Shown: piece after piece, positions 42,370 to 49,738 of the stretch
Numbering within the stretch: the stretch's first letter is position 1
How the letters are laid out: every line of letters starts with the position of its first letter
Assembly (NCBI RefSeq): GCF_018332655.1
Contig: NZ_BOQL01000021.1
Coordinates: 1-64,000, forward strand
Direction: 5' to 3'
DNA: 64,000 nucleotides
Origin: Actinoplanes auranticolor
GTDB taxonomy: Bacteria; Actinomycetota; Actinomycetes; Mycobacteriales; Micromonosporaceae
The notes under the pieces: generated by a model
What the model saw: the letters and a program-made list of their open reading frames with translations, nothing else
What the model was told of the DNA's origin: nothing
The model's database searches: none
Program-made: the position numbers and the translations under genes

Positions 42370-42750
42370 TCAGCCGGTCTGCTCGCTCAGCGGCACGTCG
42401 GCCCAGACGATCTTGCCGTGGTCGCTGGGGCGGGCACCCCAGGCCCGGGTCAGCGCGGCGACCAGCAGCAGGCCGCGTCCACCGATGCGGCGGGGGTCCG
42501 GGCCGTACACGCGGGGCAGCTCGAAACTGGTGTCGGTCACCTCGATCCGGACGGCGTCGTCGCGCCGGAGCAGCACCAGTTCGCCCCCGTTGCCGGTGTG
42601 CTGCACGACGTTCTCCACCAGCTCGGTGATCACCAGCAGCGTGTCGTCGACCAGCTCCGGGGTCTGCCACTGGCCGAGGATCTGCCGTGCGTACTGCCGC
42701 AGAGCCGCGTAGTCGGTGCGGTGAGCGAACGACAGCCGCAACGGATCCAT
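42370..42750 (-). CDS. RsbW-like anti-sigma regulatory factor ATPase
   Basis: 126 residues, HATPase_c_2 type. N box LLVITELVENVVQHTGNGGE, G1 region VRIEVTDTSFELP, and G2 loop RIGGRGLLLVAALTRAWGA, closing with GKIVWADVPL. It is probably a serine kinase acting on an STAS antagonist, or binds a sigma factor. It is 15 bases convergent with the SpoIIE-type phosphatase gene, a natural functional partner, though no STAS protein is in the window. Confidence 0.88.
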   Translation of the reverse strand: MDPLRLSFAHRTDYAALRQYARQILGQWQTPELVDDTLLVITELVENVVQHTGNGGELVLLRRDDAVRIEVTDTSFELPRVYGPDPRRIGGRGLLLVAALTRAWGARPSDHGKIVWADVPLSEQTG

Positions 42751-42778
42751 GACAGCTTTCTACCCTCCGTAACGCCGA

Positions 42779-43003
42779 TTACGCCCAGCGGGGTGCGCGC
42801 CCCGGCGCCCGGTGTTTCCCGCGCTCGGCCTCGAGCTGCCTGATGAGCGCGAGGATCGCAGCCGGACCGTCGTCGGCGCGGATCCGATGGCCGAGCTCGG
42901 TGGCGTTCCCGCGATACCCCGATCGGGTGAACCGGACCGCGGGAATAGATGATGTTAGTTCCGGCTGTCCCGGGGCACTGCGGGCGCACAGGACATGGAT
43001 CAC
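42779..43003 (-). CDS. Possible short protein, doubtful
   Basis: A frame of 74 residues from GTG. The C-terminal ~45 residues (from TELGHRIRADDGPAAILALI onwards) have good third-position GC and a helical look, but the N-terminal codons (ACA TCA TCT ATT) do not and overlap an AT-rich block likely to be the promoter of the divergent sugar-porter gene. The true start may be an internal non-ATG codon, or there may be no gene. The rest of the 269-base gap holds nothing I recognise. Confidence 0.3.
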   Translation of the reverse strand: MIHVLCARSAPGQPELTSSIPAVRFTRSGYRGNATELGHRIRADDGPAAILALIRQLEAERGKHRAPGRAPRWA

Positions 43004-43019
43004 TGCGCCGGAGGAAGAG

Positions 43020-44453
43020 ATGAGCCAGACCGATCACGACGGGCCCGGGACGCAGCTGTCGCCGCCGGGGCGCGAAGACCGGCTGACGGGTTCGGTGGTC
43101 GTGGTCGCGCTCGTCTCCGCCGTCTCGGGCCTGCTCTACGGCTACGACACCGGCATCATCTCCGGAGCGCTGCTGCAGATCGGTGAGGACTTCGGCATCG
43201 GCCACCTGTGGGAGCAGGTGATCGCGGCGTCGATCCTGGTCGGCGCGGTCATCGGCGCGCTGACCTGCAGCCGGCTGGCCGAGCGCCGGGGCCGGCACGG
43301 CACGCTGCTGCTCATCGGCATCGTCTTCGTCGTCGGGTCGATCGCGGCCGCGCTGTCGCCCGATCCGGTCACTCTGTCGCTGAGCCGCCTGGTCCTGGGC
43401 TTCGCCGTCGGCGGCGCCACCCAGACCGCACCGGTCTACGTCGCCGAGCTCGCGCCGACCGCCTACCGCGGGCGGCTGGTGCTCTTCTTCCAGATCGCCA
43501 TCGGCGTCGGCATCGTCATCGCCACCATCGTCGGCGCGACCCAGGTCATCGACTGGCGCGTCGCCATCGGCATGGCCGCCGTACCCGCCGCGATCATGTT
43601 CGCCCTGATGCTGCGCCTGCCGGAGAGCCCGCGCTGGCTCGCCCGGGAGGGCCACGCCGACCGGGCCCGGGAGGCGCTGGCCCGGGTACGCCACCCGGAC
43701 AGCGACCTGTCCGACGAGTTGCGGGAGATCAGCGACAACGTCCGGGCCGAGAAGCAGGCCGGCACCCGCGGGTGGGCCGGTCTGCGGGCGGCGTGGGTGC
43801 GGCCGGCGCTCGTGGTGGGCTGCGGGCTGGCGATCTTCACCCAGCTGTCCGGCATCGAGATGATCGTCTACTACACGCCGACCATCCTCACCGACAACGG
43901 CTTCTCCGACTCCACCGCGCTGCGCGTCTCCGTGGCCCTGGGGCTGACGTACCTGATCGCCCAGCTCATCGGGCTGGTCATCATCGACCGGGTGGGCCGG
44001 CGGCGGCTGACCCTGCTCACCCTGCCCTGCGCCGCGGCCGCGCTCGCCGTGCTCGGCTGGTTCTTCGTCTCCGGCAACGACGGCAAGTCGATGACGCCGT
44101 GGATCATCGCCACGCTGATCGCCTTCATGGCCTTCACCGCCGGCGGCATCCAGCTCATGGGCTGGCTGACCGGATCGGAGATCTATCCGCTGGCCACCCG
44201 GGCCGCCGGCGCCGCGGCGCAATCCGCGTCGCTGTGGGGGACGAACGTGCTGATCACCCTGACCCTGCTCAGCACCATGAAGGCGATCGGCACCGGGCAG
44301 ACCTTCTGGATGTACGCGGCGTTCAACGTCATCGCGTTCGTCTTCCTGTACCGCAAGATGCCCGAGCTGACCGGGCGCAGCCTCGAGCAGATCGAGGACC
44401 ACCTGGCCAAGGGCAGGTTCAAGCCCGCGGACTTCGCCTCCCGCCGCGCCTGA
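43020..44453 (+). CDS. Sugar porter (MFS, XylE/AraE/GLUT type)
   Basis: 477 residues, 12 helices. Family motifs: GLLYGYDTGIISGAL in TM1, LAERRGRHGTLL (loop 2-3), VYVAELAPTAYRGRLV after TM4, PESPRWLAREG after TM6, IFTQLSGIEMIVYY with the sugar-contact Gln/Asn-type residues in TM7, and DRVGRRRL. Imports a pentose or hexose with protons. GAGGAAGAG before the ATG. Stands alone. Confidence 0.9.
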   Translation: MSQTDHDGPGTQLSPPGREDRLTGSVVVVALVSAVSGLLYGYDTGIISGALLQIGEDFGIGHLWEQVIAASILVGAVIGALTCSRLAERRGRHGTLLLIGIVFVVGSIAAALSPDPVTLSLSRLVLGFAVGGATQTAPVYVAELAPTAYRGRLVLFFQIAIGVGIVIATIVGATQVIDWRVAIGMAAVPAAIMFALMLRLPESPRWLAREGHADRAREALARVRHPDSDLSDELREISDNVRAEKQAGTRGWAGLRAAWVRPALVVGCGLAIFTQLSGIEMIVYYTPTILTDNGFSDSTALRVSVALGLTYLIAQLIGLVIIDRVGRRRLTLLTLPCAAAALAVLGWFFVSGNDGKSMTPWIIATLIAFMAFTAGGIQLMGWLTGSEIYPLATRAAGAAAQSASLWGTNVLITLTLLSTMKAIGTGQTFWMYAAFNVIAFVFLYRKMPELTGRSLEQIEDHLAKGRFKPADFASRRA

Positions 44454-44505
44454 CCGCACGCAGCGGTGACACTGGGAGGGTGGACGAGCGGGGAGCGGGA
44501 CGCCG

Positions 44506-45849
44506 GTGAGGCGCGAGCCGAGCATTCTGCACGTGGATCTCGACGCGATGTTCGCCGCCGTCGAGCAGCGCGACAAGGTGTCCCTGCGGGGCCGGCCGGT
44601 CATCGTCGGCGGCGTCGCCGGCCGCGGGGTGGTGGCGACCGCTTCGTACGAGGCCCGTGCGTTCGGAGCCCGTTCCGCGATGCCCACGGCCGAGGCCCGG
44701 CGGCGCTGCCCGCCCGGAACGACCTTCCTGGCGCCCCGCTTCGGCGCGTACCGCCGGACCAGCGAGGTGTTCATGGCGTTGCTGGCCGAGGTCTCGCCCG
44801 TGGTCGAGCAGGTCTCCATCGACGAGGCGTACCTCGATCTCGCCGCCGGCGACCATGACCTGTCGGCCGCCGGCGTCACCGCGGTCGCGCGGCGGCTCAA
44901 GGCCGCCGTGGCCGAGGCGACCGGCGGGATCACCGGCTCGGTCGGCGCCGCCTCCTCCAAGCTGCTCGCCAAGATCGGCTCTGACCTGCGCAAACCCGAC
45001 GGACTGCTGGTCGTCGCGGCCGGCGAGGAACGCACCGTGCTGCACCCGTTGCCGGTCAGCCGGCTCCCGGGGGTCGGTCCCACCACCGAGGAGCGGCTGC
45101 GCCGCGCGCAGGTCCACACGGTCGGTCAGCTCGCCGCGGTGCCCCTGCCCGACCTGATCGAGTGGTTCGGCCAGGCCCACGGCGCGGGCCTGTACCGGCT
45201 GGCCCGCGCCGACGACGACCGCGCCGTGGTGACCGAGCGGGAGGCGAAGTCGGTGTCGGCGGAGGAGACCTTCGACGTCGACGTGGCCGACCGGGGCCGG
45301 CTGACCCGGGAACTGGATCTGCTGGCCGCCCGCGTCGGTGGCCGGCTGCGCACCGCCGGGATCTCCGGACGGACCGTCACCGTCAAGATCCGCCACCACG
45401 ACTTCACCACGATCACCCGTTCGCTGACCCGCGACCAGCCCACCGACGACCCGCGGCTGCTGGCCGAGCTGGCCCGCCGGCTGCTGGCCGACGTCGACAC
45501 CTCGGCCGGGATCCGGCTGCTCGGGGTCGGCATGACCACCCTGACCGACTTCGCGCAGGACGACCTGTTCAGCTCGTCCTCGCCCGCCGCGCCGGACGTC
45601 GACGCGGTCGTCGCGGAGGCGGCGGAGGTGGCGCCGGAGCCCGTCGAGCCCGTGTCGGCGCAGTGGCGCCCCGGGCAGGACGTGCGGCACGACGACCACG
45701 GTCCGGGCTGGGTCTGGGGCAGCGGGCTGGGCCGGGTCACCGTGCGCTTCGAGGGACCGGCCACGCCGCCGGGACCCGTGCGGACCTTCGCGGTCGACGA
45801 CGCGAAACTGCATCCCGCCGAGCCGCCGGACTGGACCGTACCGGCCTGA
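44506..45849 (+). CDS. dinB: DNA polymerase IV (Y-family) with C-terminal Tudor-like extension
   Basis: 447 residues. Palm active site: LHVDLDAMFAAVEQRDKV (first Asp) and QVSIDEAYLDL (second Asp, Glu). HhH thumb: SRLPGVGPTTEERLRRA; little finger follows to about 345. Translesion polymerase of the damage response. After the finger a linker leads to an extra domain of about 65 residues (WRPGQDVRHDDHGPGWVWGS, then GRVTVRFEGP) resembling the Tudor-like DNA-repair tail of UvrD/PcrA helicases. The usual beta-clamp peptide QxDLF is present as AQDDLF near residue 347. GTG start. Confidence 0.92.
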   Translation: MRREPSILHVDLDAMFAAVEQRDKVSLRGRPVIVGGVAGRGVVATASYEARAFGARSAMPTAEARRRCPPGTTFLAPRFGAYRRTSEVFMALLAEVSPVVEQVSIDEAYLDLAAGDHDLSAAGVTAVARRLKAAVAEATGGITGSVGAASSKLLAKIGSDLRKPDGLLVVAAGEERTVLHPLPVSRLPGVGPTTEERLRRAQVHTVGQLAAVPLPDLIEWFGQAHGAGLYRLARADDDRAVVTEREAKSVSAEETFDVDVADRGRLTRELDLLAARVGGRLRTAGISGRTVTVKIRHHDFTTITRSLTRDQPTDDPRLLAELARRLLADVDTSAGIRLLGVGMTTLTDFAQDDLFSSSSPAAPDVDAVVAEAAEVAPEPVEPVSAQWRPGQDVRHDDHGPGWVWGSGLGRVTVRFEGPATPPGPVRTFAVDDAKLHPAEPPDWTVPA

Positions 45850-46018
45850 GGCGCGGCGACTTGCTGCGACGGCCAGGGCGTCGCGCTCGACTTCAGCCCC
45901 GGCCGGCTCCCGGTCCGTTGTGGCGGTGTCCTGCGATCGGGTGTCGCTGTAGCGTGACGCCGCAGTCTAGGCTGGCGCCGACCTGCCGGCCTGTACCGTC
46001 CGATTCGGAGAGTGGCAC

Positions 46019-46807
46019 GTGGCGAACGACGAGCAGCAGCACCCCACCCTGGACACCTCGGTGCCCCAGACCGCCCGGATCTGGAACTACCTGCTGGGGG
46101 GCAAGGACAACTTCGCGGTGGACCGGGCGGTCGGCGACCAGATCCTCGTCGGTCAGCCGGCGCTGGCCGAGAACGCCCGGCTGAGCCGCGCGTTCCTGGC
46201 CCGGGCGGTGCGCTATCTCGCCGGGGAGGCCGGTGTCCGCCAGTTCCTGGACATCGGTACGGGCCTGCCGACCGCCAACAACACCCACGAGGTCGCCCAG
46301 TCGGTGGCCCCGGACAGCCGGATCGTCTACGTCGACAACGATCCGCTGGTGCTCGCCCACGCCCGGGCCCTGCTCACCAGCAAGCCCGAGGGCGCCACCA
46401 GCTACATCGACGCCGACATGCACGACATCGACCTGGTGCTGCGGGAGGCGGCCAAGACGCTCGACCTCTCCCAGCCGGTCGCGGTCCTGTTCATGGGCGT
46501 GCTCGGCCACGTCGAGCACGACGCCGTCGCCCGGGGCATGGTCGGTAAGGCGCTGGCGGACCTGCCGTCCGGCAGCTACCTCGCCCTGTACGACGGCACC
46601 GACACCAGTCCGGAGGTCGTCGAGGCGGCCCGCCTGTGGAACCAGTCCGCCGCGCTGCCGTACCACCTGCGCAGCCCGGCCCGCCTGGCTCAGCTCTTCG
46701 ACGGCCTGGAGCTGGTGGAGCCCGGCCTGGTCCCGGTCACCCGGTGGCGCCCGGACACCGAGGCACCCGAGATCGACCAGTACGGCGCGGTGGGCCGCAA
46801 GCCGTAG
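46019..46807 (+). CDS. S-adenosyl methyltransferase of the YxLGGKDNF family (PF04672), copy 2
   Basis: 262 residues. Signature RIWNYLLGGKDNFAVDRAVG, motif I RQFLDIGTGLPTANNTHEVA, motif II SRIVYVDNDPLVLAHARALL. These blocks are nearly identical to those of the paralogue at 40228-41043, so the two arose by duplication. GTG start with GGAGAG ahead. Ends 10 bases from the convergent CBM2-like gene. Substrate unknown. Confidence 0.88.
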   Translation: MANDEQQHPTLDTSVPQTARIWNYLLGGKDNFAVDRAVGDQILVGQPALAENARLSRAFLARAVRYLAGEAGVRQFLDIGTGLPTANNTHEVAQSVAPDSRIVYVDNDPLVLAHARALLTSKPEGATSYIDADMHDIDLVLREAAKTLDLSQPVAVLFMGVLGHVEHDAVARGMVGKALADLPSGSYLALYDGTDTSPEVVEAARLWNQSAALPYHLRSPARLAQLFDGLELVEPGLVPVTRWRPDTEAPEIDQYGAVGRKP

Positions 46808-46817
46808 GAACCGGCGC

Positions 46818-47573
46818 TCAGTCCCCGCAGGGGTTGCCGTCGACGCGGCAGTCCTGCGGGGCCGCGTTGATCAGCGTCGCGCCGTGCACCTCGAAAGCCA
46901 GCTCGACCGCGCCGCCCGCCGGCACCAGCGCGGTCGTGGTGTCCGGCGTGAACGTCCACACCGGCCCGTCCTGAGCCGCGGTGGCGCCGTCGACCCCGGA
47001 GACCCGCAGCGTCGACCGGGGGAGCATCACCGTCACGGTCCAGCCGTCCTTCGCGGCCTTTCCGGGGTTGGCCACCGAGACGGTCATCCGGTAGCCGAGC
47101 AGCCCGGCCGTGACCGACGACGTCCGGTACGACGCGGTCAGCGGCACCGGCGCATTCTCGGTGATCGGCACCTTGGACGTGAGCGACGGCGCCGGTGCGG
47201 TGGTCACGGTGGTGGGTGCGGTCGTGGTGGCACCCGGCGTCGCCGTCGTGCCGGGCACAGTGGGAGTGGTCGTCACGGCCACGCTCGGCGCTGCCGCCGG
47301 GGACTGCGGTCCGGGCAGCGCGGCCGCCCGATCGGGTGGCGGCGTGCCGCCGTCGGGTGCCCGCACCAGGATCACGACCAGCACGGCGGTGCCGGCCAGC
47401 GCGGCCAGCACCCCGGCCACCAGCAGATACCGCCCGGCGCCGCGCCGCCCGCCGGCCTCGCGCACCTTGGGGGTCGGCGTCGCGCCGGAGTGCACGGCCG
47501 CGACCAGCCGCAGCACCCCGTCCAGGAGCACCACGACCAGGGACCGCCGCGGCCGGGAATCGGTGTCGTTCAT
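46818..47573 (-). CDS. Membrane-anchored CBM2-like protein
   Basis: 251 residues: cytosolic head of about 45, one membrane helix (YLLVAGVLAALAGTAVLVVI), a long Pro/Thr/Ala linker (TTTPTVPGTTATPGATTTAP), then a beta-sandwich of CBM2 / cellulose-binding type (YRMTVSVANPGKAAKDGWTV, PAGGAVELAFEVHG) and a short tail with two Cys (QDCRVDGNPCGD). It displays a carbohydrate-binding domain on the cell surface. It lies 84 bases after the DUF742 gene on the same strand, so may belong to that operon. Confidence 0.75.
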   Translation of the reverse strand: MNDTDSRPRRSLVVVLLDGVLRLVAAVHSGATPTPKVREAGGRRGAGRYLLVAGVLAALAGTAVLVVILVRAPDGGTPPPDRAAALPGPQSPAAAPSVAVTTTPTVPGTTATPGATTTAPTTVTTAPAPSLTSKVPITENAPVPLTASYRTSSVTAGLLGYRMTVSVANPGKAAKDGWTVTVMLPRSTLRVSGVDGATAAQDGPVWTFTPDTTTALVPAGGAVELAFEVHGATLINAAPQDCRVDGNPCGD

Positions 47574-47657
47574 CTCAAGCCCTCGGTGAGCGGAAGCCGA
47601 CGGTGCATCGGACGTCGAAGGTGCTTCGGAAGTCGACAGTGTCCAGCAGGGCGGTCC

Positions 47658-48026
47658 TCACAGCGCGCGCAGCCCGCTGAGGAGCCGCTGCAGCACGGCG
47701 GGGGACGAGCCGCGCCGGACCTCGGCCGGCCGGCCGGTGAGGATCAGGCCCGCCTCGCGCAGCTCACCCAGCAGCAGCCGGGTCGGCCCGATCGGCAGGC
47801 CCAGGTGCACCGCCAGCTCGGGCAGCGCCATCGGCCGCCGGGACAGCCGCAGCGCCGCCTGCTGGTCGGCCGACAGCCCGTCCGGGGCGGTGACGCCGGG
47901 TGCGCAGTGGATGATCGTGCCGAGCTCGAGATCGTGCGGCACCGTGGTCCGGCCGCCGACCCGGGCGTACAGGCGGACCAGCGGGCCGGCGTCCTCGTCG
48001 TACCATGCCTCGTCGGAGATCGTCAC
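47658..48026 (-). CDS. DUF742 protein (CvnC-like)
   Basis: 122 residues. DUF742 pattern: PLVRLYARVGGRTTVPHDLELGTIIH, then a winged-helix-like part (LSADQQAALRLSRRPMALPELAVHLGLPIGPTRLLLGELREAGL). In conservons such proteins sit between a sensor kinase and a small GTPase. The GTG overlaps the kinase stop (GTGA), so the two are coupled. The Roadblock and GTPase partners that normally flank it are absent here. Confidence 0.85.
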   Translation of the reverse strand: MTISDEAWYDEDAGPLVRLYARVGGRTTVPHDLELGTIIHCAPGVTAPDGLSADQQAALRLSRRPMALPELAVHLGLPIGPTRLLLGELREAGLILTGRPAEVRRGSSPAVLQRLLSGLRAL

Positions 48027-49738
48027 GGCTGCATCACCGGCTCCAGCTCGTCCAGCGTCGGGTCGGTGCCGGCCGGCTGCTCCGCCGGGTCGTCCGGGGC
48101 CGGGCTGATCAGTGCGGCCGGGACGATCACCTCGGCGGCCAGGCCACCGTCGTCGCCGTTGCGCAGCACCACGGTGATGTCGTGGCGGGCGGCGAACCGG
48201 CCCACCGCGTACAGGCCCCACCAGGTGCCGCCGGCCGGCGGGTCGGGATCGTCCATCACCTGGGCCGCGGTGACCAGGTCGTCCTCGTCCATCCCCGGCC
48301 CGACGTCGGTCACGGTGACGCGGTATCCGGTGTCCTGTCCCGAGCCGGTCACCCGGACCCGGGTCTCGGCCGGTGCGAACGTCGTCCCGTTCTCGATCAG
48401 CTCGGCCAGCAGGTGCATCAGGTCGGTCACCGCAGTCCCGGCCAGCAGGACCGGCTCGACCTGGGAGGTGGACACCCGGCCGTACTCGGCGATCTCGGAC
48501 GCGGCCCCGCGGACCACCTCGGCGATCGGCACCGGGTTGCGCCAGCGGCGGGCCGGGGTGCCACCGGCCAGGGTGATCGACTTCTCCAGGTTGCGCCGCA
48601 TCCGGTTGGCCAGGTGGTCGGCCCGGAACAGATCACCCAGCGTCTCGTCGTCCGACTCCCGCCGGGCCAGCGCGTCGAGCAGCCGCAACTGCCGGTGCAG
48701 CAGTCCCTGGTTGCGCCGTTCGAGATCGCGCAGCAGCGGCGCGAGCCGGGGCGGCGGGGCGCCGGCCGCCCGGTCGGCGCCCGGACCGCCCGCGCCGCCG
48801 GGAGCGGTCGCCCGGTTGCCTGCCCGGCGCGCGACCAGGAGTACGGCGATGACCGCGATCAGCCCGACCCCGCCCACCACCCCGGCCCGCACCACGGTCA
48901 CGACCGCGTGCCCGGTGGCCGCGTCCGCCGCCGCCCGGGTCCCGCTCGCCTGCAGCTCCCAGAGCCCCGTGTTGACCTGGTTGTACGCCGCGGACCAGTC
49001 CGGCTCGCCGCCGGTGCCGGCCAGCAACCGGCTCTCGGCCTCGGCCAGCCGGGTGTCGCCGGCGAGCCGCCGGTACCCGGTCATGGCGGCGGCGGGCAGA
49101 TCGCTGCCGGCCGCCGCGAACAGGGTGTGCCGCGCCCCGGCCAGCGTCGACAACCGGGCCCGGTCCGCCTCGGTGAGCCCGCCGCGCCGCCCGGCCGCCG
49201 CGGCCAGGTGCGCGTCCTGCTCGGCGAGCAGCTCACGGGAGCGGCTCAGCGCCGACAACCCGGCCGCCGACCCGGCCAGCTGGTCGGGGAAGACCGTCGG
49301 TGTCCGTACCCCGGCCGGGTCGATCAGCGCGGTGTACGAGCCGACCACCCGGTCCCGCTGCACCTGCGCACCGTCCACCGCGGCCCGTACGCCGGCCAGC
49401 CCCTCGGTGCGCCGCAGCAGCTCGTCGGTCTGCCGGGTGGCGTCCGAGTCGGCCAGCCACGAGATCCAGCTGTCCCGGGTGGTCCGCAGCTCCTGCCGGG
49501 TCCGGTCGGTACGGGCCCGCTGGGCGGCCAGCTCCGGTCCGGCCGGCGCGTCGCCCGCCGACAGCCGGCGTTCGGCCTCGAGCGCCAGGACCAGCGAGCC
49601 GAGCGGCCGGCTCAGGTGGCTCGCGGTGAGCCGCGCCGACATCACCTGCACCGCCTCGGTGAGCGCGGGCACGGCGGCCGCCGCCCAGAGCGTGACCAGC
49701 AGGGCCAGGCCGGTGATGACCTTCGTACGCGTGCTCAT
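48023..49738 (-). CDS. Nitrate-sensor-like histidine kinase (CvnA-like)
   Basis: 571 residues. First helix at the N-terminus, a large helical extracytoplasmic NIT-type domain (about 40-285), second helix (GVVGGVGLIAVIAVLLVARR), then a cytosolic part with FRADHLANRMRRNLEKSITL as H-box region and an HATPase: LLAELIENGTTFAP (N), VTVTDVGPGMDEDDL (G1), GLYAVGRFAARHDITV (G2). HAMP is not obvious. The kinase is the conservon CvnA type. It is coupled by ATGA to the LuxR-type regulator upstream and GTGA to DUF742 downstream. Confidence 0.85.
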   Translation of the reverse strand: MSTRTKVITGLALLVTLWAAAAVPALTEAVQVMSARLTASHLSRPLGSLVLALEAERRLSAGDAPAGPELAAQRARTDRTRQELRTTRDSWISWLADSDATRQTDELLRRTEGLAGVRAAVDGAQVQRDRVVGSYTALIDPAGVRTPTVFPDQLAGSAAGLSALSRSRELLAEQDAHLAAAAGRRGGLTEADRARLSTLAGARHTLFAAAGSDLPAAAMTGYRRLAGDTRLAEAESRLLAGTGGEPDWSAAYNQVNTGLWELQASGTRAAADAATGHAVVTVVRAGVVGGVGLIAVIAVLLVARRAGNRATAPGGAGGPGADRAAGAPPPRLAPLLRDLERRNQGLLHRQLRLLDALARRESDDETLGDLFRADHLANRMRRNLEKSITLAGGTPARRWRNPVPIAEVVRGAASEIAEYGRVSTSQVEPVLLAGTAVTDLMHLLAELIENGTTFAPAETRVRVTGSGQDTGYRVTVTDVGPGMDEDDLVTAAQVMDDPDPPAGGTWWGLYAVGRFAARHDITVVLRNGDDGGLAAEVIVPAALISPAPDDPAEQPAGTDPTLDELEPVMQP

